This document shows positions 7,423 to 17,033 of a DNA stretch of 64,000 bases, in pieces. The first letter of the stretch is position 1, and each line of letters opens with the position of its first letter. This stretch comes from Paracoccus sp. (in: a-proteobacteria). Its GTDB lineage: Bacteria; Pseudomonadota; Alphaproteobacteria; Rhodobacterales; Rhodobacteraceae. The position numbers and the translations under genes are program-made. The notes under the pieces were generated by a model. That model made no database searches and had not been told where the DNA came from. It saw only the letters and a list, made by a program, of their open reading frames with translations. Location: positions 1-64,000 of the forward strand of contig NZ_JAUNTJ010000017.1 of NCBI RefSeq assembly GCF_030538755.1. The letters are read 5' to 3'.

Positions 7423-9298
7423 CGGGCATGGTTCCAGAGATTGCCTTGGCCAGCGCGGCGGCCAGCCGGGCGGCGTCGAAAGGTTTGGTCAGCACCGGGC
7501 AATTGGCCGCCAGCCGGGCAGGGTCAGAGGGCGGCAGCGAGGTCATCAGCACGCAAGGCAGCGGGCCGCCGGTCAGATCAAGGCCAGAGCCGTCGCCCAG
7601 TTGCAGGTCTGACAGGATCAGCGTCAGCCCCGGCAGATCGGCGATGGCCCGCGCCTCGGCCAGCGAGGCGGCCTCGATCACGGCATGGCCAAGACTGGTC
7701 AGCATATCGCGGACACTGGTGCGGATCGTATTATCGTCCTCGGCCAGCAGCACCATTTGCGGGGTGGCGCGACGCAACGGCAGGCGGATGCTGATGCATG
7801 CGCCGCTGTCGGTATTTCTCAGCCGCAGGGTGCCGCCGGCCAGTTTGGTCTGGTCATAGACCATCGACAGGCCAAGGCCCGATCCTTGTGCCTGCTTGGT
7901 GGAAAAGAACGGCTCGGTCCCGCGCTGCAATGCTTCGGGGGAAAAGCCGGGGCCGGTGTCGGTGACGGTCAGCAGCAGCCAGTCGCTGCCCTCGGCGCGG
8001 GCGGTCAGCGCGATCCGGCCCGGCCCGGCCATGGCGGCATTGGCGTTCAGGATCAGGTTCAGCAGCGAATCCTGCAAGAAGCCGGGGTCAAGGATCAGGC
8101 GCTGATCGGGCAGGGTGCAACTGACCGCCAGTTCGGTGCCGTCGTGCAGCGACGGGCGGGCCAGCGCGGCGGTTTCCGTCAGCAAGGCGGGCAGATCGAC
8201 GGGCTGTGGCGACGGCTGGCGCGGCCCGGAAATCCGCGCCAGCCGTTCCAGCAGCGCCGCGCCCCGGCGGGCGGCGGCCAGCGTGCCCTGCACATCGGCG
8301 GCTGATCCCGGCGGCAGGTCGGCCCCGGCCAGCCGCCCCTGAAGGCCCAGAATGATCGTCAGCAGATTGCCGAAATCATGCGCCAGCCCCGATGTCAGCC
8401 GCGCGGCCAGTTGCCGTTTCGAGGCGTGGCTTAACGCTTCGCGCGCCTGAACCTCGGCGGTGACATCGGTGGACAGGATATAGACACCATGCCCGGCGCG
8501 GTCGGGCGTCAGGGCGATGCGGATGCGGCGGCCCGATCCGGGGTGCGTCATCTCGAACACCTGCGGATCGCCGGCGAGGGCGTTTTCCATCGGCGGGACC
8601 AGCGTTCTGGCCGCGTCGGGGCCATGCGCCTCTTGCAGGGTCAGGCCGACGATTTCGGCATTGGTGCCGGGAAAGACCGAAGGCAGGCGCCGGTTGGAAA
8701 AGGTATAGCGCAGCTGATCGTCCATATGCGCGATATGGGCCGGGATCATTTCGATGACCTGCCGGGTGTGCGCCTCGGTCCGGGTCAGGATGGCCTGCGC
8801 TTCTTGCAGGGCGGCGTTGGTGGCGGCCAGTTCGCGGTTGGCGGCGGCAAGCTGTTCGGCATGGGTCAGCAACTGTTCCGACAGTTCCTCGGACCGGGCG
8901 CGCAGCAATGCTTCCTGCCGCTTGGTGGCGGTGATGTCGGTATAGACGGCGATCCAGCCGCCCTGCGCCAGCGGCGCGCCCTCGACCGCGATCCAGCGGC
9001 CATCGGGGCGCTGACGTTCCAGATAATGCGCCTGAAAGGCCCGCGCCTGTTCGACCCGCATGGCCACTGCGGCATCGGGATCGGCCTGCGGGCCGTATTC
9101 ACCGCGCTCGACCATAAAGCGGATCGTGTCTTCAAAGGTGGTGCCGGGCTGGATCAGTGATTCGGGCAGGTCGAACATGTCCTGAAACGGGCGGTTCGCC
9201 ACCGCCAGCCGCAGATCGGCGTCGAAAATCGTCAGGGCCTGCCCGATCAGATTCAGGGCCGAGCGGGTCAGATCGTTCAGTTGCGCCGTGGTTTCCAT
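7415..9298 (-). CDS. soluble PAS-PAS hybrid histidine kinase
   Basis: A 627-residue sensor kinase with no membrane segment. Order of domains: PAS (about 15-125), a coiled-coil linker rich in Ala/Glu (125-175), second PAS (175-290), HisKA dimerisation helix with the phospho-His in GLAHDFGNLL (about 306), HATPase_c (N box NLILNANAAM, G boxes DTGPGFS and GSGLGLS), then a C-terminal receiver domain (about 510-627, LLAEDDN and ILSDLQLGDGSG). The start ATG at 9298 is preceded by GAGGGGGA. It is cotranscribed with the response regulator. The attached receiver and the separate regulator suggest phosphorelay or competition. The signal is probably cytosolic. Confidence 0.92.
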   Translation of the reverse strand: METTAQLNDLTRSALNLIGQALTIFDADLRLAVANRPFQDMFDLPESLIQPGTTFEDTIRFMVERGEYGPQADPDAAVAMRVEQARAFQAHYLERQRPDGRWIAVEGAPLAQGGWIAVYTDITATKRQEALLRARSEELSEQLLTHAEQLAAANRELAATNAALQEAQAILTRTEAHTRQVIEMIPAHIAHMDDQLRYTFSNRRLPSVFPGTNAEIVGLTLQEAHGPDAARTLVPPMENALAGDPQVFEMTHPGSGRRIRIALTPDRAGHGVYILSTDVTAEVQAREALSHASKRQLAARLTSGLAHDFGNLLTIILGLQGRLAGADLPPGSAADVQGTLAAARRGAALLERLARISGPRQPSPQPVDLPALLTETAALARPSLHDGTELAVSCTLPDQRLILDPGFLQDSLLNLILNANAAMAGPGRIALTARAEGSDWLLLTVTDTGPGFSPEALQRGTEPFFSTKQAQGSGLGLSMVYDQTKLAGGTLRLRNTDSGACISIRLPLRRATPQMVLLAEDDNTIRTSVRDMLTSLGHAVIEAASLAEARAIADLPGLTLILSDLQLGDGSGLDLTGGPLPCVLMTSLPPSDPARLAANCPVLTKPFDAARLAAALAKAISGTMPDV

Positions 9299-9475
9299 CC
9301 TGTCCCCCTCGGGCGTCAGCGTTAGCATCGCCCCCCGCGAGGGGGAAGCTGTAACATTTTGTTGGATTCGGGAAAAACTGCGGCAAAGATTGCCCCCGAC
9401 AACGAAAAGCGCGCAACGGAGGAGAGGTCCGGCGCGCACGAAGCCCGGCAGACAGGCCGGGCAGGGGGAGGGGAC

Positions 9476-11638
9476 ATGACCACACCAGCCGCGCCTGCGG
9501 GCGATCTGCAATCTATTCCTGCGCTGTTGGCGCGGAACGTCGCGCAGTTCGGCAACTGTCCCGCCTATCGGGAAAAGGAATTCGGCATCTGGCAAAGCTG
9601 GAGCTGGGCCGAAGCCGCCGAAGAAATCCGCGCGCTGGCGCTGGGCTTTCTGGCGCTGGGGCTGAACCGGGGCGATCATGTGGCCATCGTCGGGCGCAAC
9701 CGCCCGATGCACTATTGGTCAATGGTGGCGGCGCAGATGTGCGGCGCGGTGCCGGTGCCGCTGTATCAGGACGCCGTGGCCGACGAGATGGCCTATGTGC
9801 TGGGGCATTGTAACGCCCGCTTTGTCGTCTGCGGCGATCAGGAACAGGTGGACAAGATCATCGAGGCCGAACAAAAGGCCCATACCGTCGATCAGGTCGT
9901 CTATGCCGACAAGCGCGGGATGCGCAAATATGACCACACCCGCCTGAACGCGCTGGAACATGTGCAGGCCGAAGGCCGTGCCGCCGCGCAGCGTCTTGGC
10001 CCCGAACTGGACGCCCGCATCGCCGAACTGACCTATGACCACACCTGCGTCATGCTTTATACCTCGGGGACGACCGGCAAGCCCAAGGGCGTGGTGCTGT
10101 CGAACCGCAACGTGATCGAAAGCGCCAGGAACTCGGCCTCGTTCGATCATCTGGGCATGGACGAAGATGTTCTGGCCTATCTGCCGATGGCGTGGGTCGG
10201 GGATTTCGTGTTCTCGATCGCGCAATCCACCTCGGTCGGTTTTACCGTGAACTGCCCCGAAGGCGCGCATACGATGATGACCGATTTGCGCGAAATCGGG
10301 CCGACCTATTTCTTTGCCCCGCCGCGTATCTTTGAAACCATGCTGACCAATGTGATGATCCGCATGGAGGACGCAGGCGATCTGAAACGCGGTATCTTTA
10401 ATTACTTCATGGAGTTCGCCAAGGCGAACGGCGAAGAATTCGGGATGCCGAAATACCGCAAGCAGCAGTCGAAACCGACGCTGCGGCGGCGGGTGCGTTG
10501 GGCATGGCGCTATGCCATGGGGATCGGCTTTGCGTTTGAAACCATCGTGGAAAACGCGATCCGTCTGGCGCTGGTCAAGCTGCGCCATGGCAAAAAGGCG
10601 CGCGACCATTTCAAGGCGCGCGGGCCGCTGTTGAACCTGTATCCGCAGCCGCTGCGCGATTACTTTACCTATCGCACCGGCGAAGTGCTGGTCTATTCGC
10701 CGCTGAAAAACTCGTTGGGGCTGTCGCGCATCCGCGTGGCCTATACCGCAGGCGAAGCCATCGGGCCGGAGATTTTCGAATTCTACCGCAGTCTGGGCAT
10801 CAACCTGAAACAGCTTTACGGCCAGACCGAAGCAACGGTGTTCATCACCCAGCAGCCCGACGGTCAGGTGCGTGCCGATACCGTTGGCGTGCCCTCGCCG
10901 GGGGTCGAGGTCAAGATCGCGGACAATGGCGAGGTGTTCTATCGCGGCCCCGGCACTTTCGTCGAATATCTGAACAACCCCGAAAGCACCGCATCGACCA
11001 AGGACGCCGAAGGCTGGGTTGCAACCGGCGACGCCGGGTTCTTTGAACCGGACAGCGGCCATCTGCGCATCATCGACCGCGCCAAGGATGTGGGCAAGAT
11101 GGCCGATGGCAGCATGTTCGCGCCCAAATATGTCGAAAACAAGCTGAAGTTCTATCCCAACATTCTGGAAGCCGTGGTGATCGGGAACGGGCGCGACTAT
11201 TGCACCGCCTTCATCAACATCGACCTGACGGCGGTGGGCAACTGGGCCGAACGCAATAACGTGGCCTATGCCAGCTATCAGGAACTGGCCGGAAATCCGC
11301 GCGTCTATGAAACCATCCGCAAACATATCGAAGAGGTAAATGCCTCGGTTGCGCAGGATGCGATGCTGTCGGGCTGCCAGATCCACCGCTTTCTTGTGCT
11401 GCACAAGGAACTGGATGCGGATGATGGTGAAATGACCCGCACCCGCAAGGTCAAGCGCGGCGTCATTTCGGAAAAATTCGCCGATCTGATCGAGGCGATG
11501 TATGGCGGCAAGGACAGCATCTATACCGAAACCGAAGTCACCTACGAAGACGGTCGCAAGGGCAAGCTCAAGGCCACGGTGCGGATCGAGGATGCCAAGG
11601 TTTTCCCGACCGCCAGCCAACAGGTCGCGGCGGAATGA
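9476..11638 (+). CDS. AMP-binding acyl-CoA synthetase
   Basis: A 720-residue adenylate-forming ligase of the long-chain acyl-CoA synthetase type: it activates a carboxylic acid to acyl-AMP and then acyl-CoA. The AMP-binding P-loop YTSGTTGKPKG is near residues 195-205, with YGQTEA and the hinge region TGDAGFF...IDRAKD farther on. The start at 9476 follows a GGGGGAGGGG ribosome site; upstream in-frame codons lie in the divergent promoter region. It is the first gene of an apparent operon with a complete Liv-type ABC transporter and a PaaK-like ligase, so the transported substrate may be the acid it activates. Confidence 0.9.
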   Translation: MTTPAAPAGDLQSIPALLARNVAQFGNCPAYREKEFGIWQSWSWAEAAEEIRALALGFLALGLNRGDHVAIVGRNRPMHYWSMVAAQMCGAVPVPLYQDAVADEMAYVLGHCNARFVVCGDQEQVDKIIEAEQKAHTVDQVVYADKRGMRKYDHTRLNALEHVQAEGRAAAQRLGPELDARIAELTYDHTCVMLYTSGTTGKPKGVVLSNRNVIESARNSASFDHLGMDEDVLAYLPMAWVGDFVFSIAQSTSVGFTVNCPEGAHTMMTDLREIGPTYFFAPPRIFETMLTNVMIRMEDAGDLKRGIFNYFMEFAKANGEEFGMPKYRKQQSKPTLRRRVRWAWRYAMGIGFAFETIVENAIRLALVKLRHGKKARDHFKARGPLLNLYPQPLRDYFTYRTGEVLVYSPLKNSLGLSRIRVAYTAGEAIGPEIFEFYRSLGINLKQLYGQTEATVFITQQPDGQVRADTVGVPSPGVEVKIADNGEVFYRGPGTFVEYLNNPESTASTKDAEGWVATGDAGFFEPDSGHLRIIDRAKDVGKMADGSMFAPKYVENKLKFYPNILEAVVIGNGRDYCTAFINIDLTAVGNWAERNNVAYASYQELAGNPRVYETIRKHIEEVNASVAQDAMLSGCQIHRFLVLHKELDADDGEMTRTRKVKRGVISEKFADLIEAMYGGKDSIYTETEVTYEDGRKGKLKATVRIEDAKVFPTASQQVAAE

Positions 11639-11678
11639 CCGCCCGCCCCGCAAACTGCCCCGCTTTGAAAGGTGACGC

Positions 11679-12515
11679 ATGACCCAGATGACCGCAGCCA
11701 CCGCCCCGGCCGAGGGCTATACCACCGCGGATGGTCGCCAGATCGGCCCGGTGCTGATGGAGATGAAGAACATCACCCTGCGCTTTGGCGGCGTCAAGGC
11801 GATCACCGACATCAGCTTTGACATCCGCGAAGGCGAAATCCGCGCCATCATCGGCCCGAACGGGGCTGGCAAATCCTCGATGATGAACGTCATGTCGGGC
11901 TTTTATGTCCCGCAGGAAGGCGAAGTCTGGTTTCGCGGCAGCCGCCGCCCGCCGATGAAACCGTATGAGGTCGCGCGGCAGGGCATCGCCCGGACGTTCC
12001 AGAACATCGCGCTGTTCGACGGCATGTCGGTGCTGGACAATATCATGACCGGCCGCCTGAACCAGATGAGCGCGAATATCTTTCAGCAGGCCCTGTGGTG
12101 GGGCGCGGCCGAACGCGAGGAAATCGCCCATCGTGAAAAGGTGGAAAAGGTCATCGACTTTCTGGAAATCCAGAACATCCGCAAAACCCCGGTCGGGCGC
12201 TTGCCCTATGGTCTGAAAAAGCGGGTCGAGCTGGCCCGCGCGCTGGCCGCCGAACCCAAGCTGCTGATGCTGGACGAACCGATGGCCGGCATGAACGTCG
12301 AGGAAAAAGAGGACATGTCCCGCTTTATCCTGGATGTGAACGACGAATTCGGCACCACGATTGCGCTGATCGAACATGATATGGGCGTGGTCATGGATCT
12401 GTCCGACCGCGTGGTCGTGATGGATTACGGCAAAAAGATCGGCGACGGCACCCCCGACGAGGTGCGCAACAACCCCGAGGTCATCAGCGCCTATCTGGGG
12501 GTGTCTCATGACTAA
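11679..12515 (+). CDS. livG: Liv-type ABC transporter ATPase (LivG-like)
   Basis: A 278-residue ATPase with Walker A GPNGAGKSS (59-67), Q-loop region RTFQNIALFDGMS, signature LPYGLKKRVELARAL and Walker B LLMLDEPMAGMN. The degenerate signature (no LSGGQ) is normal for the LivG branch. The C-terminal ADNP-like tail ends in LGVS, also typical. With LivH, LivM, the binding protein and LivF it forms a branched-chain-amino-acid-type importer, but such transporters beside acyl-CoA ligases often carry aromatic, amide or fatty acids. Ribosome site AAAGGTGA precedes the ATG. Confidence 0.92.
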   Translation: MTQMTAATAPAEGYTTADGRQIGPVLMEMKNITLRFGGVKAITDISFDIREGEIRAIIGPNGAGKSSMMNVMSGFYVPQEGEVWFRGSRRPPMKPYEVARQGIARTFQNIALFDGMSVLDNIMTGRLNQMSANIFQQALWWGAAEREEIAHREKVEKVIDFLEIQNIRKTPVGRLPYGLKKRVELARALAAEPKLLMLDEPMAGMNVEEKEDMSRFILDVNDEFGTTIALIEHDMGVVMDLSDRVVVMDYGKKIGDGTPDEVRNNPEVISAYLGVSHD

Positions 12516-12553
12516 GACAGAATTCGCCGCAACCGGACGGGAGGCCGTGTGAC

Positions 12554-13534
12554 ATGGGTTTCTTTATTGCCACCGAGGTCTTTATCAACGGTCTGATGAC
12601 CGGCGTGATGTATGCGCTTGTCGCGCTTGGCTTTGTGCTGATCTACAAGGCGTCGGGCGTGTTCAACTATGCGCAGGGCGTGCTGGCGCTGTTCGCCGCG
12701 ATGACGCTGGTGGGCATCCAACAGGGGCAGGTGCCCTTTGCGCATCTTATCAACGCGGCCTTTGGCACCAACCTGCACCATTTCGGCTGGACCATCCCGT
12801 CGCTGCTGGCGATCCTGCTGACAGCGGGCGTCATGGTTCTGCTGGCCATCGCCATCGAAAAGCTGGTGCTGCGCCATCTGGTCGGGCAGGAACCGATCAT
12901 CCTGTTCATGGCCACCATCGGCCTTGCCTATTTCCTTGAAGGTCTGGGCGACGTGATGTGGGGTGCCGACATCAAATCGCTGGACGTGGGGCTGCCGCAG
13001 GGCGTCTCGGAAAGCTTCGAGGAAATGACCGATGCGATGTTCGGCTATGGCCTGTTCATCGACAAGCTGGACATCTGGGCAGCCATCATCGCGGCGGCGC
13101 TGGTCGCGGCGCTGGTCGTGTTCAGCCAATACACCAAACAGGGCCGCGCCATGCGCGCCGTGGCCGATGACCATCAGGCGGCGCTGTCGGTCGGGATCAA
13201 CCTGCAATTCATCTGGATCATGGTCTGGTCGATCGCGGGCTTCGTGGCGCTGGTCGCGGGCATCATGTGGGGCACGAAATCGGGGGTGCAGTTCAGCCTG
13301 TCGCTGATCGCGCTCAAGGCGCTGCCGGTGCTGATGCTGGGCGGCTTTACCTCGATCCCCGGTGCGATTGTCGGGGGGCTGATTATCGGCGTGGGCGAAA
13401 AGCTGTTCGAGCTGTGGGTCGGCCCACTGGTCGGCGGCGCAACCGAAAACTGGTTCGCCTATGTGCTGGCGCTGCTGTTCCTGGTGTTCCGTCCGCAGGG
13501 CCTGTTCGGCGAAAAAATCATCGAGAGGGTGTAA
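12554..13534 (+). CDS. livH: Liv-type ABC transporter permease (LivH-like)
   Basis: A 326-residue integral membrane protein with about eight hydrophobic segments. It begins with the LivH-typical LMTGVMYALVALGFVLIYKA and GVFNYAQG. The cytoplasmic ATPase-contact region GRAMRAVADDHQAALSVGI and the end GLIIGVGEKLFEL...RPQGLFG are also family hallmarks. The start is preceded by GGGAGG. The gap to the next permease (130 bases) holds a copy of the intergenic repeat, which is unusual within such an operon. Confidence 0.93.
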   Translation: MGFFIATEVFINGLMTGVMYALVALGFVLIYKASGVFNYAQGVLALFAAMTLVGIQQGQVPFAHLINAAFGTNLHHFGWTIPSLLAILLTAGVMVLLAIAIEKLVLRHLVGQEPIILFMATIGLAYFLEGLGDVMWGADIKSLDVGLPQGVSESFEEMTDAMFGYGLFIDKLDIWAAIIAAALVAALVVFSQYTKQGRAMRAVADDHQAALSVGINLQFIWIMVWSIAGFVALVAGIMWGTKSGVQFSLSLIALKALPVLMLGGFTSIPGAIVGGLIIGVGEKLFELWVGPLVGGATENWFAYVLALLFLVFRPQGLFGEKIIERV

Positions 13535-13664
13535 GGATGCAAGGTTGCAGCGCCTCCGGCGGGGAGAATGGGACAAGCAAGAAGCCAGCTTCCTGTTTGC
13601 CTGAATACGCAGTCCACCGCGCAAATCCGAATGCCATGTTTCACCATCAAGAGGGGGTCAACTG
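13535..13664 (+). repeat. repeat-bearing spacer between livH and livM
   Basis: This 130-base spacer inside the operon contains GCCTCCGGCGGGGA (13548-13564 region, shared with the repeats at 4.9 and 28.3 kb) and, at 13587-13610, a family B copy in reverse orientation (GCTTCCTGTTTGCC...AATACGC). The two repeat types therefore occur side by side here. Just before livM is a GAGGGGG ribosome site. Confidence 0.6.
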
Positions 13665-14741
13665 ATGCTTTACCGTGAGGCCGGTGATTTCAAGACCAGC
13701 TACCGTGATGACGGGCAGACCTTCCCGATCGGCTTCGACCGCTGGCGCTATTACTTCGTGCTGTTCGTCGCCTTTCTGGTGATCCCGCTGTGGATCGACG
13801 ATTACTGGGCGAACGCCGTGTTTGTGCCCTTTCTGATCTATGCCATCGCGGCCATCGGGCTGAACATCCTTACCGGCTATGCCGGGCAGGTCAGCCTGGG
13901 GACCGGCGGGTTCATGGCGGTGGGGGCCTATGCGGTTTACAAGCTGATGACCGCCTTTCCCGACATCAATATCGTGATCCACATCGTTCTGGCGGGCGGG
14001 ATCACGGCGGCGGTTGGTGTGCTGTTCGGCCTGCCTTCGCTGCGGATCAAGGGGTTCTATCTGGCCGTGGCCACGCTGGCGGCGCAGTTCTTTCTGGTCT
14101 GGCTGTTCAACAAGGTGCCGTGGTTTTACAACTATTCCGCCTCGGGTCAGATCAACGCGCCGACCCGCACCGTTCTGGGCTGGGATGTAACCGGCCCGGC
14201 CACCAGCGCCCCGGCGAAATACCTGATCTGCCTGGTCTTTGCCTTTGTGCTGGCGTGGGTGGCGCGCAACCTGACGCGCGGCACCATGGGCCGCAAGTGG
14301 ATGGCGATCCGCGATATGGACATCGCCGCCGAAATCATCGGGGTGAACCCGCTGACCGCAAAACTGACCGCCTTTGCCGTGTCGTCCTTCTTTGTCGGCA
14401 TCGCGGGCGCGCTGTTCTTTGCCGTCTATCTGGGGGCCGCCGAAGTGGGCGAGGCGTTCGGGATCAACAAGTCCTTCCTGATCCTGTTCATGATTATCAT
14501 CGGCGGTCTTGGATCTATCTTTGGCGCTTTTGCAGGGGCCGCTTTCCTTGTGTTGCTGCCGGTGCTGCTGAAAAACGTCCTTGTGGGTGGCATGGGCTGG
14601 CCGACCGATCTGGCGGCACATATCGAGCTGATGATCGTGGGCGCGCTGATCGTGGTCTTTCTGATCGCCGAGCCGCACGGGCTGAACCGCCTGTGGGAAC
14701 TGACCAAGGAAAAGCTGCGGCTGTGGCCGTTCCCGCACTGA
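13665..14741 (+). CDS. livM: Liv-type ABC transporter permease (LivM-like)
   Basis: A 358-residue membrane protein, second permease of the importer. It has the LivM landmarks AIAAIGLNILTGYAGQVSLGTGGF and LPSLRIKGFYLAVATLAAQF, and the ATPase-contact motif GRKWMAIRDMDIAAEIIGVNPLTAKLTAF. The hydrophilic N-terminus of about 25 residues is cytoplasmic. The C-terminal EPHGLNRLWE corresponds to the usual family ending. It is followed after 58 bases by the binding-protein gene. Confidence 0.93.
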   Translation: MLYREAGDFKTSYRDDGQTFPIGFDRWRYYFVLFVAFLVIPLWIDDYWANAVFVPFLIYAIAAIGLNILTGYAGQVSLGTGGFMAVGAYAVYKLMTAFPDINIVIHIVLAGGITAAVGVLFGLPSLRIKGFYLAVATLAAQFFLVWLFNKVPWFYNYSASGQINAPTRTVLGWDVTGPATSAPAKYLICLVFAFVLAWVARNLTRGTMGRKWMAIRDMDIAAEIIGVNPLTAKLTAFAVSSFFVGIAGALFFAVYLGAAEVGEAFGINKSFLILFMIIIGGLGSIFGAFAGAAFLVLLPVLLKNVLVGGMGWPTDLAAHIELMIVGALIVVFLIAEPHGLNRLWELTKEKLRLWPFPH

Positions 14742-14799
14742 CGTTCGAATATCAGAACCGGGCAATCCGGCACGTTTAACCTTTTGGGAGGAAACCCGA

Positions 14800-16086
14800 A
14801 TGAAACTGACTTTCCCCGCAATCGTCGCTGCCGCCATGATGGCCGCCGCGCCCGCGATGGCCGATCTGGTGGTGCCGAACCTGTCGTATCGCACCGGCCC
14901 CTATGGCGCGAACGGCACGCAATACGCCGATGGCTTCAACGATTACTTCACCCTGCTGAACGAACGCGACGGCGGCATCGGCGGCGAGCGTGTGCGGGTG
15001 CCCGAATGCGAAACCGCCTATAACACCGAAAAGGGTGTCGAATGCTATGAGGCGACCAAGGGGCAGGGCGCGCTGGTTTACAACCCGCTGTCCACCGGCA
15101 TCACCTATCAGCTGATCCCCAAGGTGACGGTTGACCATATCCCGCTGTATACGCCGGGCTATGGCCGCACCTCGGCCAAGGACGGCACGGTGTTCGAATG
15201 GGTGTTCAATGCGCCCGCCAACTATTGGGACGGCGCTTCAATCGCGGTCAAACATCTGCTGGACGTGAACGACGGTAGCCTTGATGGCAAGTCGATTGCG
15301 CTGGTCTATCACAACTCGGCCTATGGCAAGGAACCGATCCGCACGCTGGAGGAGTTGTCGAAAAAGCATGGCTTCAAGCTGACACTCATCCCCGTTGATG
15401 CGCCCGGCCAGGAACAGAAAAGCCAGTGGCTGCAAATCCGGCGCGAACGTCCTGACCATGTGATCCTGTATGGCTGGGGCGTAATGAACCAGGCCGCCAT
15501 TCAAGAGGCGGCGAACGTCCGCTTTCCGATGGAAAACATGATCGGCATCTGGTGGTCGGGTTCGGAACTGGACGTGCGCCCGGTGGGGGCAGGGGCCAAC
15601 GGCTATAAGTCCATGACCTTCCACGGCGTCGGCACCGATTACCCGATGTATGATGACATGAAGCAATATGTCATCGACCCCGGCAAGGCCTCGCAGGGGG
15701 GGGCGCATGTCGGTTCGGTGCTGTATTCGCGCGGCATGTATGCGGCACTGGTCATTTCCGAGGCGATCCGCAAGGCGCAGGAACTGTCGGGCACGTCCTC
15801 GGTCAATGCCGAACAGGTCCGTCAGGGCTTTGAGGCGCTGGACATCACGCCGGAACGTCTGGTCGAACTGGGCCTGCCCGATTTCGGCCCGGAACTGGCG
15901 ATCTCTTGCGACAACCACGGCGGCAGCGGCATGGCCCGCGTGCAGCAGTGGGATGCCGCCGCAGGCCAGTGGAACCTGATTACCGAGTTCACCGCCCCCG
16001 ACCACGAGGTGCTGGACCCGCTGATCGCCGAAGACAGCGCGGCCTATGCGCGGGAAAGCAATATCACCCCGCGTAGCTGCAACTGA
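14800..16086 (+). CDS. periplasmic substrate-binding protein of the Liv-type transporter
   Basis: A 428-residue type I periplasmic binding protein. The Sec signal peptide MKLTFPAIVAAAMMAAAPAMA is followed by NLSYRTGPYGANGTQYADGF, the start of the Peripla_BP_6 fold. It contains the central YHNSAYGKEPI and GWGVMNQAAIQEA segments and a carboxy-terminal pair of cysteines that may form a disulfide. Binding proteins of this subgroup are long (over 400 residues) and usually accompany acyl-CoA ligases rather than true leucine transport. A strong GGGAGG ribosome site and a stem-loop just downstream fit high expression. Confidence 0.9.
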   Translation: MKLTFPAIVAAAMMAAAPAMADLVVPNLSYRTGPYGANGTQYADGFNDYFTLLNERDGGIGGERVRVPECETAYNTEKGVECYEATKGQGALVYNPLSTGITYQLIPKVTVDHIPLYTPGYGRTSAKDGTVFEWVFNAPANYWDGASIAVKHLLDVNDGSLDGKSIALVYHNSAYGKEPIRTLEELSKKHGFKLTLIPVDAPGQEQKSQWLQIRRERPDHVILYGWGVMNQAAIQEAANVRFPMENMIGIWWSGSELDVRPVGAGANGYKSMTFHGVGTDYPMYDDMKQYVIDPGKASQGGAHVGSVLYSRGMYAALVISEAIRKAQELSGTSSVNAEQVRQGFEALDITPERLVELGLPDFGPELAISCDNHGGSGMARVQQWDAAAGQWNLITEFTAPDHEVLDPLIAEDSAAYARESNITPRSCN

Positions 16087-16094
16087 TCCGACAG

Positions 16095-16119
16095 CCCCGG
16101 CGGTATGATGCCGCCGGGG
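16095..16119 (+). promoter_or_regulatory. stem-loop after binding-protein gene
   Basis: CCCCGGCGG / CCGCCGGGG form a perfect 9-bp stem with a 7-base loop, 8 bases after the binding-protein stop. There is no T-run, so it is more likely an mRNA-stabilising or partial termination structure that raises the binding protein over the downstream LivF-like ATPase. Confidence 0.65.
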
Positions 16120-16153
16120 CCACCCTGACCGCCATCTGACCGGGGGATTGCCC

Positions 16154-16999
16154 ATGCTGGACACCGCGCCGAACCAGACCTCGACCATCACCAGCGGCGA
16201 AACGCTGCTTGAGGTGAACAATATCGAGGTGATCTATAACCACGTCATTCTGGTGTTGAAGGGCGTCAGCCTGTCGGTGCCCAAGGGCGGCATCACCGCT
16301 CTGCTGGGGGGCAACGGCGCGGGCAAGACCACCACGCTGAAGGCGATTTCCAACCTGCTGCACTCGGAACGCGGGGAAGTGACCAAGGGCAGCATCACCT
16401 ATCGCGGCGAGCGTGTGCAGGACATGGACCCCGCCAGTCTGGTAAAAAAGGGCGTCATTCAGGTGATGGAGGGGCGGCACTGCTTCGAACACCTCACGGT
16501 CGAGGAAAACCTGCTGACCGGCGCCTATACCCGCACCGATGGCAGCGTCGCGATCAAGCGCGACCTTGAAATGGTTTACGAATACTTTCCGCGTCTGCGT
16601 GAACGGCGGCGGTCGCAGGCCGGTTATACCTCGGGCGGGGAACAGCAGATGGTCGCCATGGGCCGCGCCCTGATGAGCCGCCCGGAAACCATCCTGCTGG
16701 ACGAACCCTCGATGGGGCTGGCCCCGCAGCTGGTCGAGCAGATCTTCGAGATCGTCAAAGCCGTGAACGAGGGCGAGGGCGTGACCTTTCTTCTGGCCGA
16801 ACAGAACACCAACGTCGCGCTGCGCTATGCCCATTATGGCTATATCCTTGAAAGCGGCCGCGTGGTGATGGATGGCGCGGCGGATGCGCTGCGTGAAAAC
16901 CCGGACGTCAAGGAATTCTATCTCGGCATGTCGGACGAGGGCCGCAAATCCTTCCGCGACGTGCGCAGCTATCGCCGCCGCAAACGCTGGCTGGCGTGA
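16154..16999 (+). CDS. livF: Liv-type ABC transporter ATPase (LivF-like)
   Basis: A 281-residue ATPase, second of the transporter. Walker A GGNGAGKTT, signature YTSGGEQQMVAMGRAL, Walker B ILLDEPSMGLAPQLVE and the switch His-equivalent region FLLAEQN are all visible. The ATG at 16154 is used because GGGGGA lies six bases upstream; an in-frame TTG at 16148 is too close to that site. A C-terminal extension of about 25 basic residues (DVRSYRRRKRW) follows the core domain. The next gene starts 34 bases later. Confidence 0.92.
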   Translation: MLDTAPNQTSTITSGETLLEVNNIEVIYNHVILVLKGVSLSVPKGGITALLGGNGAGKTTTLKAISNLLHSERGEVTKGSITYRGERVQDMDPASLVKKGVIQVMEGRHCFEHLTVEENLLTGAYTRTDGSVAIKRDLEMVYEYFPRLRERRRSQAGYTSGGEQQMVAMGRALMSRPETILLDEPSMGLAPQLVEQIFEIVKAVNEGEGVTFLLAEQNTNVALRYAHYGYILESGRVVMDGAADALRENPDVKEFYLGMSDEGRKSFRDVRSYRRRKRWLA

Positions 17000-17033
17000 T
17001 GACCAAACCGACACCGAAACGCAGGGGGACAGC

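Noticed and set aside
9719-11701. A 660-codon open frame on the - strand
   Set aside because: Antisense shadow of the acyl-CoA synthetase gene; no recognisable motifs.
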